A stretch of 64,000 nucleotides of DNA, from positions 240,699-304,698 of the forward strand of contig NZ_JANCOC010000001.1 of assembly GCF_024294905.1 (NCBI RefSeq), given 5' to 3'. The notes under the pieces were generated by a model. That model did no database searches, was not told where the DNA came from, and saw only the letters and a list, made by a program, of their open reading frames with translations. The stretch is from Rothia gullae. GTDB taxonomy: Bacteria > Actinomycetota > Actinomycetes > Actinomycetales > Micrococcaceae. Below are positions 37,481 to 48,665 of the stretch, in pieces. Both the position numbers and the translations under genes were made by a program. The first letter of the stretch is position 1; each line of letters opens with the position of its first letter.

Positions 37481-39034
37481 ATGAGCGCCTACGACTTCGG
37501 TCCTGGCGATACTGAACGCATTCACCTCATCAAGGGTGAATGGCAGATCATCTCTGATATTGCCCAGAGCGACCTAGTTTTATGGTTCCCCACCGACTAC
37601 ATTGTTGCCGACGGTAGCTCTCCGGATGCCGTCTCCGGCCCCAGCGCAACCAGTAATTTCTGTGCTATCGCTCACGTGCGCCCTTCCAACGTCCGAACCC
37701 TCTTCCACCACGACATCATTGAGCGCGAGATGGATGAGGGAATCCGCGACGAGGCATACCGCGTCTGGATCGACCAGAATATCAGCACCTACACCGACGA
37801 AGGAAGGGGCGAAGGCGTTGGCGCCCGCCCGCGCGTACACGTGACCTTCGTGCCCATCGTGCGCAACAACCGCACCATCGCACTGCTGACCAGTCACAAG
37901 ATTGCCACACCCAATGGCTACCCCTCCGTCAGCGACGAAATCTACGAATTCGCCGCCGACACCATGCTCTCCATGGTGCACTCCGGCCTGTGGCCCGACC
38001 CCCTCACGGAGGGAAACAACACCCAGGGTAACCCCCGAGTGATTGACGGCATTATTGTGCTCGACCCCTCCGGTCGTGTGGTCGTCGCTTCTCCAAACGC
38101 AAACTCCATGTACAACCGCATGGGCATGACCGGCTACCTCGAAAAGCGAAACCTCGCCGACGTCACCCGCGCGATGCTTCCTGCCGGTGAGCAGGCGGAT
38201 GAAACTCTGCAGCTGGTCCTTGCCGGTCGTAGTGACCTGCGCACCGAACTAGTCATTGCCCGTGCTCGCGTGACCATGCGATCCATCCCGCTGCTGGCGC
38301 AGAAGCGTGCCCGCATCGAGCGTGAAGGCGCCGTAATTCTGTGCCGCGATGTGACCGAGTTGCGCCGCCGCGAGCTGGAGCTCATGACTAAGGACGCGAC
38401 CATCCGCGAAATTCACCACCGCGTGAAGAACAACCTGCAGACCGTGTCCGCTCTGCTGCGCTTGCAGTCGCGTCGTATGACCACGGAAGAAGCGCATCAG
38501 GGCCTGGAGCAGGCGATGCGTCGCGTGGCAACGATTGCTACCGTACACGAGGCACTCTCGCAGGGTCTGACTCAGAACGTCGACTTTGACGAGCTAATTG
38601 AGCGTCAGTTCCACCTTGCCGCTGAGCTTGCTTCCCCCGGTCAGCACGTGTCCACCGAGCTGATTGGCTCCTTTGGATCTTTGCCGAGCCAGTTCGCTAC
38701 CCCTCTGGCGCTGGTTATCAACGAGGTTGTCGCGAACGCTGTGGAGCACGGCCTGGACGGCGAGACCGGCACCGTGACTCTCGAAGGTATTCGCGGCACC
38801 AACGATCAGGGCGAGAATATCCTCACCGTTGTGATTACCGATGACGGTAAGGGCATGGGCGATAAGAAGATTGAAGAGTCCGGTCCAAACGCCTACCGCC
38901 CGGTGACCGGTAGGGAAGGCCTGGGTATGCAGATTGTTCGTACCCTAGTGGCGAGCGAGCTGAACGGCTCGATCCGCTGGGAGGCTAACGAACCGACCGG
39001 TACCCGCGTGGTTATCACCGCGGTGCTCGTCTAA
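37481..39034 (+). CDS. pdtaS: Sensor histidine kinase, PdtaS type
   Basis: 517 aa from the ATG at 37481, which has AGAAGGA upstream; an ATG seven codons earlier does not. N-terminal GAF-like domain, PAS domain (about 190-290, GIIVLDPSGRVVVASPNAN), then a HisKA_2 dimerisation domain with the phospho-His in EIHHRVKNNLQTVSALLRL and a HATPase (VINEVVANAVEHG, DDGKGMG, GREGLGMQIV). No membrane segment, so it is a cytoplasmic sensor. Mycobacterial PdtaS partners the RNA-binding PdtaR, not seen here. Next to whiB1 as in mycobacteria. Confidence 0.9.
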   Translation: MSAYDFGPGDTERIHLIKGEWQIISDIAQSDLVLWFPTDYIVADGSSPDAVSGPSATSNFCAIAHVRPSNVRTLFHHDIIEREMDEGIRDEAYRVWIDQNISTYTDEGRGEGVGARPRVHVTFVPIVRNNRTIALLTSHKIATPNGYPSVSDEIYEFAADTMLSMVHSGLWPDPLTEGNNTQGNPRVIDGIIVLDPSGRVVVASPNANSMYNRMGMTGYLEKRNLADVTRAMLPAGEQADETLQLVLAGRSDLRTELVIARARVTMRSIPLLAQKRARIEREGAVILCRDVTELRRRELELMTKDATIREIHHRVKNNLQTVSALLRLQSRRMTTEEAHQGLEQAMRRVATIATVHEALSQGLTQNVDFDELIERQFHLAAELASPGQHVSTELIGSFGSLPSQFATPLALVINEVVANAVEHGLDGETGTVTLEGIRGTNDQGENILTVVITDDGKGMGDKKIEESGPNAYRPVTGREGLGMQIVRTLVASELNGSIRWEANEPTGTRVVITAVLV

Positions 39035-39057
39035 GCCCCTTCTCGTATGATATGTTG

Positions 39058-39095
39058 AACTGCCGCCGCCCCGAGTGCGGGGTGGCGGCAGTTTG
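39058..39095 (+). terminator. Terminator after pdtaS
   Basis: AACTGCCGCC and GGCGGCAGTT with an inner CCCCG/CGGGG pair, followed by TTG. Confidence 0.75.
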
Positions 39096-39120
39096 CTGTC
39101 CAGATAGGTTCTGTATATGG

Positions 39121-39165
39121 CAAAAGCGTGGTGCAGTGACTCTATATCACTGCACCACGCTTTTG
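39121..39165 (-). terminator. Terminator after whiB1
   Basis: A perfect 19-bp stem ending in TTTTG on both strands, 25 bp from the whiB1 stop. Confidence 0.8.
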
Positions 39166-39189
39166 ATGCCCTATTGAATACTCCGGAAG

Positions 39190-39438
39190 TTAGGATGCAC
39201 GGCGGGCACGAGCTGCGCGACGCTTCATCGCACGACGCTCGTCTTCACTGGTGCCACCCCATACGCCGGAGTCCTGGCCGGTATCGATGGCCCACTTCAG
39301 GCAGACGTCTACAACCTCGCAAGAGCGGCAGACAGTCTTGGCCTCTTCAATTTGCAACAGGGCGGGTCCGGTGTTTCCTACGGGGAAGAACAGCTCCGGA
39401 TCCTTATCCAAACAAGCTGCACGACTACGCCAATCCAC
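39190..39438 (-). CDS. whiB1: WhiB1-type iron-sulfur transcription regulator
   Basis: 82 aa from a GTG with the full AAGGAGGTCC upstream. Four cysteines (C9, then C37xxC40, then C46 in VCRSCEVVDVC) hold a [4Fe-4S] cluster that reacts with nitric oxide. The GVWGG turn and a basic C-terminus (RRAMKRRAARARR) bind the sigma factor and DNA. WhiB1 is essential in mycobacteria and also adjacent to pdtaS there, which supports the assignment over other Wbl proteins. Confidence 0.92.
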   Translation of the reverse strand: MDWRSRAACLDKDPELFFPVGNTGPALLQIEEAKTVCRSCEVVDVCLKWAIDTGQDSGVWGGTSEDERRAMKRRAARARRAS

Positions 39439-39616
39439 GGTGGACCTCCTTCATGATTTACGGTCTCACGCGGTGGCAAGACACATCTATTTTCCTGTGC
39501 GCGTGTCAAATACATCCGCTGATGGGACGCTCACCCAGGGTTGGGGTGAAAATTGACTTATCAACTTTCGCATGTTGGAGCGGATGTGACAAGTACTTTT
39601 CTCTAAAAACTTCAGT

Positions 39617-39646
39617 ATTATACTGAGGCATCTATCACTTAGGCAA
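39617..39646 (-). promoter_or_regulatory. Probable whiB1 promoter
   Basis: On the minus strand TTGCCT (39641-39646) and TATAAT (39617-39622) are 18 bp apart, about 180 bp upstream of the whiB1 start, leaving a long leader. Confidence 0.5.
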
Positions 39647-39910
39647 ACCTTTGTCTAATTGAGAGGGCGGGGAATCGCATGCTGACACACATATTCTGCG
39701 CCGCGTCTCATAGGCGAGACGCGGGCGGCTGGGTGAACGGCGCCTCAGGCATAATATAAAGCGGTACCTACCCCTGAAATACCGCACCGACGACGAGGCG
39801 GTGAACCCAAGACAGGGGGCACCCACCTGCTAACGTATCAGCATATCGACCAACACATCGGACCAAATACACCCCGGTCTGCCGCCAACACTGCCTATGA
39901 GGAGCCCACC

Positions 39911-40351
39911 GTGACGTCACGTCCGTTCAACATCATCTACGCATTCGTTCTGACCGAGATCTTCGCGGCATACATTCTGATTCGCGGTATCCTCTACCCC
40001 TTTATCGTCAGCGGAATGTCTACCGCTCAGGCGATTGTGGGCGGTGTGCTCCAGATGTTCATTGCCGCGGGTATGACCTACTTTGGCCTGCGTTTCTACC
40101 GCGGCCGCTTCGGTTCGCGCCTGCCTATGATCCTGATTACCCTCTGCGCACTGTGGGTCACAGCAAGCACCCTCGTCATGAACGTGAGCGCTTACGGCCT
40201 GAATATTGGCCAGGCCATCACGATTGCGGGTGTTATTGGTGCGGCGGCTGCCTTCATCTTTGTGCTCATGCCCAGTAGCCGCCGCTATATTGAGGCGGTC
40301 ACCGAGGCGTCGGGTGAAGAGGCGGAGAAGTACAGCCGCCGACGCCGCTAA
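39911..40351 (+). CDS. Four-helix membrane protein of unknown function
   Basis: 146 aa from a GTG with GAGGAG upstream. Four hydrophobic helices (about 8-30, 42-64, 76-94 and 101-121) and a charged tail SGEEAEKYSRRRR. I do not recognise the family; the fold resembles small DUF-type four-helix membrane proteins. Upstream (39650-39910) is a hairpin GCGTCTC/GAGACGC and an AT-rich TATAA stretch, probably its promoter. Confidence 0.7.
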   Translation: MTSRPFNIIYAFVLTEIFAAYILIRGILYPFIVSGMSTAQAIVGGVLQMFIAAGMTYFGLRFYRGRFGSRLPMILITLCALWVTASTLVMNVSAYGLNIGQAITIAGVIGAAAAFIFVLMPSSRRYIEAVTEASGEEAEKYSRRRR

Positions 40352-40383
40352 ACCCTAAACGGCTCAGCCTAGAAGGCTCAGTT

Positions 40384-43300
40384 CTAGACCGCTACCGGCA
40401 CCTTCTGCACAGCTGCTACAGCCTGCGTTGCCGTGGTTAGAGCCAGGGGAACCTGCGCCGCGCACACGGAGGCACCATCCACCACTACAAGACGGCCGGC
40501 GGGCTGCTTACCCTGCGTGAAACGATCCAGTGGTAGCGCGGTCACCGTACACATGTCGGCGTCCGCCAGGGATGTGGGTGCGAGCAGAAGTGCACGCGAG
40601 CATCCCATGAGCGCAGCCAGCAGGGGTGAGGAGGCGCGCCTCGGCCAGGGTGTGTAGGCGACCAGCATGGCGCGGAACTCACCGCGACGCTCCAGAAGTA
40701 GCTGCTGAACGGCGGGCTGCAGGTATTGCAGATCGTCAATGAGCACGAGCGTCTGGGTGGGGTTCTTCACCGAGTCCAGAAGCGCACGGGTACGTTCCAC
40801 GCTTGGCGGCTCACCCGAGGCTCCGCCAGAACCCTCAAAGGCGAGGGTGCTCAGCTGCGGGTTGAGTCGAGTAATGCTTTCCAGCAGGGTGCTTTTACCC
40901 GCCGACCGGGAACCTTGCACCGGAACTACCGCGCCAGCGGGGGCGCTCATCCACACCGGCATCTGCCGGCGGTCAAATGCGACCAGCAGCTTAGCGCCCT
41001 GCGGATTGCAGACGGCGTGGGTGGCGGTCACGTACTCGGTCGAGGGCATACGATAGTACTCGGGGAATTGCCGCAGAAGAGTGCCGGGGTGAGTATTTGA
41101 CCCGCTGGAAGTGCTCGCGGTGTTACCCCGCAGAACCTGAACCAGCTCCCGGAAACCCGCAACGCAGGGCGAAAGAATCGACGCACTCAGTGGTTGATCC
41201 CCAATCAGCTCCTCGTTAATGGTACCCTCCACGCAGTAATGGCTCTGCGCCGGGGTCGGGTAGTCCTTGCTCGTTGAACGCATCAGGTCGGAGTCCAAGA
41301 AACGGCGGCTCAACAGCGTGGAATGTGCCGCAGCAGCGAAACGACCACGCGGGTTCAACGCGGAGGTGAACACCACCGAACAGCCGCGACGGCACCCCTG
41401 CGAGAGCAAGTCGTAGAGCAGGTTCTCCGTATCGGGTTGGCGAACCAGCGCCTCCAGCCAACTGTCCAGCCCGTCCACGATAATGAGCGGGCGGGCGGAA
41501 GCCTCGGTGCCCCACAGATTCGGAGCGCGCAGCTCCTCCAGGCAGAAACGCAGATGCGAAAGCTCCTGCGCGCCCACGAGCGCTTCAAAGGCACCGGCAT
41601 AGGGTTCCAGATCGCGGTAGAGCGCACCGTCAGAGGTCAGTAGAACAACCGGCGTGCGGGCGGCGAATGCCTGAGCTAAAAGTCCGTAGAGCATCGGGGC
41701 CCGTTCGGCGCTCTGAGCCAGCAGCGCCAGAGTCTGCTGACCCGACCAGCTCACCGCGCGGCGCACGCCGTAGCGGGCAATCTCCAGCTCGCCCAGCAGG
41801 TACCCTTCGGAAGCCGCGCCAGAGTCTGCGGGTTCCTGCGGGGTAGCCGCCGGATCAATACCGTACGATGCCGGTTCGCTCACCGGCGCCTCCACCACAG
41901 GCAACGGGGTGCTCTCGGGAAGCTCCGGCGGAATCGGGCAGTACTCATCCTGAACCGCCGCATTCTTCTGAAGATTCTTCGGAGCGTACTCGCGTTCATA
42001 GAGCGTACGAATCTGCTGCGCCGAACGAATCAGAAGCTCATCCTCATTGCCACCCAACGGCTGAACGGCAGAAGCGGCAGTCAGCTCACGCCAGCCGCCC
42101 TCCTCAAGACTCAGCACTTGCACCGGACGGGCATCGCTGCTCGACGGGACCGCATCCACTAGCGGGGCGCGGAACGGCAGGGAACGACCATCCGGCAGAC
42201 GCACATACCCGGCACCCGGATGCGCCGCCGAAATATACGCCGCAGACTCATGCTCCAGCAGGTTGTAAGAATCCTGCGCACTCGCCACACGAAGACAAAT
42301 ACTCGTGGCAATATTGGCGCGAATATCCTGCGAAATAGCACCCTGCGGACGCTGAGTCGCCAACACCAGGTGCAGACCCAGGGAGCGGCCAATCGTGGCG
42401 ATGCGCATCAGCTCAGCCATAGCGTCCGGCATAGAATCGATGAGCATGCGGAACTCATCCACCACGATCAGCAGCTCGGGGTAGCGCGGAGAGGTACCCG
42501 CCGCCTGGCATGACGCCAGGTAGTCGCGGTAGGAGTTCACGCCGAGCGCCTGCAGATCCACCTCACGTCTGCGAATATCGGCGCGCAAAAATTCGAGCGC
42601 ACGCTCCACCGCGGACACATCAAAATTGCTCAACACGCTGAGCGCATGCGGCAACTGAGCCAGAGGACCCAAACCAGCCGAGCCCTTGAAATCCACCAGA
42701 ATCAGGCCGAGGCGCTCGGGCGGGTAACGTAGCGCAGCACTGAGCACCAGCGAACGCAGCAGCTGCGATTTGCCGGCACCGGTCGTGCCACCGAGCAACC
42801 AGTGCGGGCCGTGCTCAGACAAACCAATATTCAGCGATCCGCCCGAAGAAACACCCAGGTAGCAGCGAATATCGGAGGCGTAACGCTGAGCGGACCAGCG
42901 CTGCAGAACGGACTCCACCGCCATGTCATCGGTGCGGTTCTTCTGCCGGGTGCTCTGCGCCTGCAGGGAAGAGAATAGATGCGCCAACTGGTGCACCTGA
43001 GCCTCACCAAGCGCGCCCTGCTCCTGCTCGCATCCGGCGCGGTACAGATTCTCAAGAGCGGCACAGAACGCCTCAACGCTGAGCCCATCGGCGTGCTGAC
43101 ACAGACCCTCACACGTCAAAGGATGCACCTGGTAGACACCCTCGGTGGGCTGCACCGGCGGCGCCGCATAACCCTGCGTACGGTAACGAATGCTCTGACG
43201 GTGGCTGCCCTCACTCGCATACTCAACCCAGGCGGCACCAAAAAGTGTACCGGGTGCATGGGCGGAACTATCGCCCCCAGCGCTGCCCAGGACGCAGAGC

Positions 43301-44865
43301 GCCGGGGCGTTCATCTTATGATCACGCGGGGAAGCGAACGCACGGGACTGCGAAGACTCAGCAACCGCCCCAGAGTTCAGCGCGGTCAGCAGGGGAGCGT
43401 AGACAGCGCTCGCCTGCAGGGGCATGAGAATCAGCGGCGGAACCGAGAGCTCCGACTGCAAGCTGCTCTGCAGGGCCTGCAGATACTTCTCCTGCTGGAC
43501 GTCCGGCAGACAATGCACGCTCACACTCGGCACCACAGCCAGAGTCAGCAGCAGACGATTGGTTCGCTGCTGACCAGAGCTATCGGCACCAGCCAGCAGA
43601 ACATGCACTGAACCCGGATAACCCGCCACTAGCTGCACCAGGTAGGCGCGCAGATGTGCCTCCTCCAGCTTTAGGTAGTGACCGAGAGTCGGGGTGGGTA
43701 GCGGCAGATAGTGGGGCGCATCCTGCTTCTCCAGAGTGCCCAGCGGGAGGTTGCGGCCGCGCAGGTACGGCTGGCGGGGACCGCACCCGAGCACAATAGC
43801 CGGGTAGGCGGCATCATGCAGGGCAGAGGGTCCCGAAATCGCCAGGTCGCCCGCGGTCGGCAGAGCGAGGGCACGTTCCTTCTCTTGCAGTGCCGCCTGA
43901 TGAGTTTGCTGCGATGCCGCACGGTTCTCCGCCCGACCGCCAAAGAAATGCAGAAGCATCAGCAGCGAAGACGCCGCAGACATCAGCAGAAGGAACCACA
44001 TGCCGGTCACCAGCGCAATAACCAGGCCCACCACAATCGGCAGGCACACGCTCAATAGAATCTGCTTGAGCTTACGCGGCGCGGGAGGGTTCACCACCAC
44101 CGGCTCAAAGGGGTTTCCGGCATCGCTCAGGGGAGCGAGCATCTGCGCGGGCTTGCCAGGAGAAGAGCCGAGGGAAGAAGCCAGGGAAGAACCGGGGGTA
44201 GCGGTGGCGCTCGCCTTCGTGGCGGTACGTTTGCGGTCGGCGCTGGGTGAGGTGAGCATGCAGAGTGAGGAGCCGAGGCAGAAAGGCTCGTCCCAGCGCA
44301 GGATGCGTGGCTCGGCGCCCTGCACCCTCTTGCTGCCCTCGCTCGAGGCGAGGCGTTTTTCGATCCATCGGATGCCGGAGCTATCGGCATAGAAGCTGCC
44401 GTGCATCGGCTTGAGGAAGGGGTCCTGCAGGTGAATGTGGCGCGGCTGTTCTCCTCCGCGGGTGGCTAGCGCCGCCCTGCCGAGGCTGGTGCGGCCGCGT
44501 CTGATGGGGAAAGTTGTACCTGCGTCGGGGCCGCGCAGAATGTGCAGGAGGCTGATGGCGGGCGCGCCCGGGTTTTGAGATTCGTTCAGAATGCGGCTGT
44601 TTGGCGCAATCGAGGCGCAGGCGGGATCCATATCGTGTGCGGGGTGTAGCTGGAACGTCGTCTCCCGTGCTTGAGCGTGCCTGCTGGTGGCAGGGTGTTG
44701 CAGGGCGTGGTTGAGTGCCTGCTCTAGAGCCTGCTGGTGTGCGCTACCGGGGAGCAGCTGTATTCCGGTGGGTGCCGCCTCGCCGTCGAGTCGGAGTACG
44801 CCGGGGTAGGGGAGGGTGGTGTTGTGGTGGTCGAGAAAGAAGAGAGTCATACCCTTAGAAAACAT
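40384..44865 (-). CDS. FHA-FtsK/SpoIIIE ATPase (EssC/EccC-like)
   Basis: 1,493 aa. N-terminal FHA domain (about 105-205; RRGRTSLGRAAL, DPFLKPMHGSFY), two transmembrane helices (about 268-312), then three ATPase modules. The first has a clean Walker A (GGTTGAGKSQLL, near residue 690) and Walker B (LLIVVDEF). The second lacks a P-loop. The third keeps GSRSAGKSTLL (near residue 1320). This is the EssC/EccC layout of type VII secretion motors with an FHA domain as in EssC, but no WXG100, EccB/D or EssA/B gene is nearby. Start uncertain: ATGs at 44865 and 44850. Its substrates are unknown. Confidence 0.8.
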   Translation of the reverse strand: MFSKGMTLFFLDHHNTTLPYPGVLRLDGEAAPTGIQLLPGSAHQQALEQALNHALQHPATSRHAQARETTFQLHPAHDMDPACASIAPNSRILNESQNPGAPAISLLHILRGPDAGTTFPIRRGRTSLGRAALATRGGEQPRHIHLQDPFLKPMHGSFYADSSGIRWIEKRLASSEGSKRVQGAEPRILRWDEPFCLGSSLCMLTSPSADRKRTATKASATATPGSSLASSLGSSPGKPAQMLAPLSDAGNPFEPVVVNPPAPRKLKQILLSVCLPIVVGLVIALVTGMWFLLLMSAASSLLMLLHFFGGRAENRAASQQTHQAALQEKERALALPTAGDLAISGPSALHDAAYPAIVLGCGPRQPYLRGRNLPLGTLEKQDAPHYLPLPTPTLGHYLKLEEAHLRAYLVQLVAGYPGSVHVLLAGADSSGQQRTNRLLLTLAVVPSVSVHCLPDVQQEKYLQALQSSLQSELSVPPLILMPLQASAVYAPLLTALNSGAVAESSQSRAFASPRDHKMNAPALCVLGSAGGDSSAHAPGTLFGAAWVEYASEGSHRQSIRYRTQGYAAPPVQPTEGVYQVHPLTCEGLCQHADGLSVEAFCAALENLYRAGCEQEQGALGEAQVHQLAHLFSSLQAQSTRQKNRTDDMAVESVLQRWSAQRYASDIRCYLGVSSGGSLNIGLSEHGPHWLLGGTTGAGKSQLLRSLVLSAALRYPPERLGLILVDFKGSAGLGPLAQLPHALSVLSNFDVSAVERALEFLRADIRRREVDLQALGVNSYRDYLASCQAAGTSPRYPELLIVVDEFRMLIDSMPDAMAELMRIATIGRSLGLHLVLATQRPQGAISQDIRANIATSICLRVASAQDSYNLLEHESAAYISAAHPGAGYVRLPDGRSLPFRAPLVDAVPSSSDARPVQVLSLEEGGWRELTAASAVQPLGGNEDELLIRSAQQIRTLYEREYAPKNLQKNAAVQDEYCPIPPELPESTPLPVVEAPVSEPASYGIDPAATPQEPADSGAASEGYLLGELEIARYGVRRAVSWSGQQTLALLAQSAERAPMLYGLLAQAFAARTPVVLLTSDGALYRDLEPYAGAFEALVGAQELSHLRFCLEELRAPNLWGTEASARPLIIVDGLDSWLEALVRQPDTENLLYDLLSQGCRRGCSVVFTSALNPRGRFAAAAHSTLLSRRFLDSDLMRSTSKDYPTPAQSHYCVEGTINEELIGDQPLSASILSPCVAGFRELVQVLRGNTASTSSGSNTHPGTLLRQFPEYYRMPSTEYVTATHAVCNPQGAKLLVAFDRRQMPVWMSAPAGAVVPVQGSRSAGKSTLLESITRLNPQLSTLAFEGSGGASGEPPSVERTRALLDSVKNPTQTLVLIDDLQYLQPAVQQLLLERRGEFRAMLVAYTPWPRRASSPLLAALMGCSRALLLAPTSLADADMCTVTALPLDRFTQGKQPAGRLVVVDGASVCAAQVPLALTTATQAVAAVQKVPVAV

Positions 44866-46656
<1,791 letters not shown>

Positions 46657-46658
46657 CC

Positions 46659-48665
46659 ATGGATGATAAGACTTTGAAGAACCTGCAGCGGGTTATTTTC
46701 CCAAGCACGGTTGAGACTGACGTCGTGCCCCTGTACGTGGACGCGAGTGTCGCAACCGGCGTTCAGCTACCCACCCGTATTGACGGCGACGCTTCCACCT
46801 CCATTGCGGAGGCGATGAACACCTCCGGTCTGTCTGTGTCGAGCGCCAGCGCGAACCGTGATGCCGCGAACAGCCTGAACAGCCGCCGCTCCATCACCGT
46901 GAACGCGGGTCAGAGCCTGTCTTTCGGTACGTATTTCAATGCGTTCCCCGCTTCGTACTGGCGCCGCTGGACTGACCTGCAGAAGGTCGTGCTGAGCGTT
47001 CAGACTCGTGGCGAGGGCATGGTCATTGTGTATAAGTCCAATGGCCGTGGCGTGATTCAGCGCGTGGATGCGAAGTTGCTCTCCGACGAGGAGACTAACA
47101 CCTTCACCCTGCCCCTGGAACCGTTCGGTGACGGCGGCTGGTACTGGTTCGACCTGGCTGGCACCGGCGACCTTGAGCTGATTGAAGCGAACTGGCTGGG
47201 CGACATTGAGCCTCGCACAGACGTGAAGGGTGGCCAGGCGACCGTGCAGATTACCACCATGAACAAGGTGGAGTACTGCATCAACAACATTCGTGCTCTG
47301 GGTGAGAGCCCCGAGATTTTCGATGCTGTGCACGAGTTCCTGATTGTGGATCAGGGCACCCAGAAGGTGCAGGACCACGAGGACTTCGAAGAGGTCGTCA
47401 AGCCCCTCTCCGGTAAGTTCCGCATTATCAACCAGGGCAACCTGGGCGGTTCCGGTGGCTTTTCGCGCGGCATGTTTGAGGCTGTTAACAACGGTTCCGA
47501 TTACGTGCTGTTGCTCGATGACGACGTTATCGTTGAGCCTGAGTCGATTCTGCGTATGGTGACCTTCGCGAACTACTGCAAGGAACCCACCATCGTGGGT
47601 GCGCACATGTTCGACATGTTCGACCGTTCGGTCCTGCACGCGTTCGGTGAGGTTGTTGACCCGTGGCGTAACTTCTACGCTAAGCCGCACGATGACATGG
47701 CGATGGGCCACAACCTGGGCCACCACAACCTGCGTAACACCCCGTGGCTGCACCGCCGCGTGGACGTGGACTATAACGGCTGGTGGATGTGCCTCATCCC
47801 GACCACCGTCATCAAGGAAATCGGTCTGTCTCTGCCCCTGTTCCTGAAGTGGGATGACGCTGAGTACGGTCTGCGCGCTAAGGCTGCGGGCTTCTCTACT
47901 GTCTCCTTCCCCGGTGCGGGTGTGTGGCACGTGTCCTGGACCGATAAGGATGACTCGGTTGGCTGGCAGGCGTACTACCACGAACGCAACCGCCTCATTA
48001 CGGCGCTGCTGCACTCGCCCTTCGATAAGGGTGGCCGCGTGCTGCTGGACTCCCTGTTCTTGGACGTCAAGCACACACTGTCCATGCAGTACTATACCGA
48101 GGCTGGCCGCCTGATGGCGCTGGAGGATCTGCTCTCCGGCCCCGAGCACCTGCACCCCTCGCTCTCGCAGCGTCTGCCGGTGATTCGTGCGATGGCTAAG
48201 GAGTACCCGGAGTCTCAGGTGAAACCGAACGTGGATGATTTCCCGGCTATCCAGACGAAGAAGCCTCCGTTCCGTGGTCGCCGCGCGTTTGCGTCCCCCG
48301 GTTACAAGAAGCTTGCTTCGTGGACCGCGAAGACTGTTGCTCGTCAGCTGTTCAAGCCGGTGAGCGAAGAGGCGAAGGCTCACCCGCAGATTCAGCTGAA
48401 CTACGGTGAGACTAACTGGTGGACCCTGTCGAAGTTCGATTCGGCTCTGGCTACTAATGCTGAGGGTACCGGCCTGTTCTGGTACCGCCGCGACCCCGAG
48501 CAGCTCAAGTCGAAACTAGCTCAGGCCGCTAAGCTGCACGTTCAGCTGGTGACCAGCTGGGAGAAGCTGCGTGAACAGTACCGTTCGAAGGCTGCTGAGG
48601 TTGCCTCCTACGATGCGTGGGCTAAGACCTTCGCCGAGCATACGGATTCTGAGCTGACCCGATGA
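46659..48665 (+). CDS. glfT2: Galactofuranosyltransferase GlfT2-type
   Basis: 668 aa. N-terminal beta domain (1-170), then a GT-A glycosyltransferase with LLLDDDVIVEPE (metal-binding Asp triad, near residue 286), WKWDDAEYGLRAK-type acceptor motif (LFLKWDDAEYGLRA) and GVWHVSWTDKDD, and a helical C-terminus. GlfT2 polymerises galactofuranose chains with alternating beta-1,5 and beta-1,6 links in mycobacteria; linkage here is not known. Its end overlaps the permease by ATGA. Confidence 0.92.
   Translation: MDDKTLKNLQRVIFPSTVETDVVPLYVDASVATGVQLPTRIDGDASTSIAEAMNTSGLSVSSASANRDAANSLNSRRSITVNAGQSLSFGTYFNAFPASYWRRWTDLQKVVLSVQTRGEGMVIVYKSNGRGVIQRVDAKLLSDEETNTFTLPLEPFGDGGWYWFDLAGTGDLELIEANWLGDIEPRTDVKGGQATVQITTMNKVEYCINNIRALGESPEIFDAVHEFLIVDQGTQKVQDHEDFEEVVKPLSGKFRIINQGNLGGSGGFSRGMFEAVNNGSDYVLLLDDDVIVEPESILRMVTFANYCKEPTIVGAHMFDMFDRSVLHAFGEVVDPWRNFYAKPHDDMAMGHNLGHHNLRNTPWLHRRVDVDYNGWWMCLIPTTVIKEIGLSLPLFLKWDDAEYGLRAKAAGFSTVSFPGAGVWHVSWTDKDDSVGWQAYYHERNRLITALLHSPFDKGGRVLLDSLFLDVKHTLSMQYYTEAGRLMALEDLLSGPEHLHPSLSQRLPVIRAMAKEYPESQVKPNVDDFPAIQTKKPPFRGRRAFASPGYKKLASWTAKTVARQLFKPVSEEAKAHPQIQLNYGETNWWTLSKFDSALATNAEGTGLFWYRRDPEQLKSKLAQAAKLHVQLVTSWEKLREQYRSKAAEVASYDAWAKTFAEHTDSELTR

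Noticed and set aside
46767..48383. 538-codon minus frame opposite glfT2
   Set aside because: Shadow of glfT2, which shows clear glycosyltransferase motifs in the plus frame.
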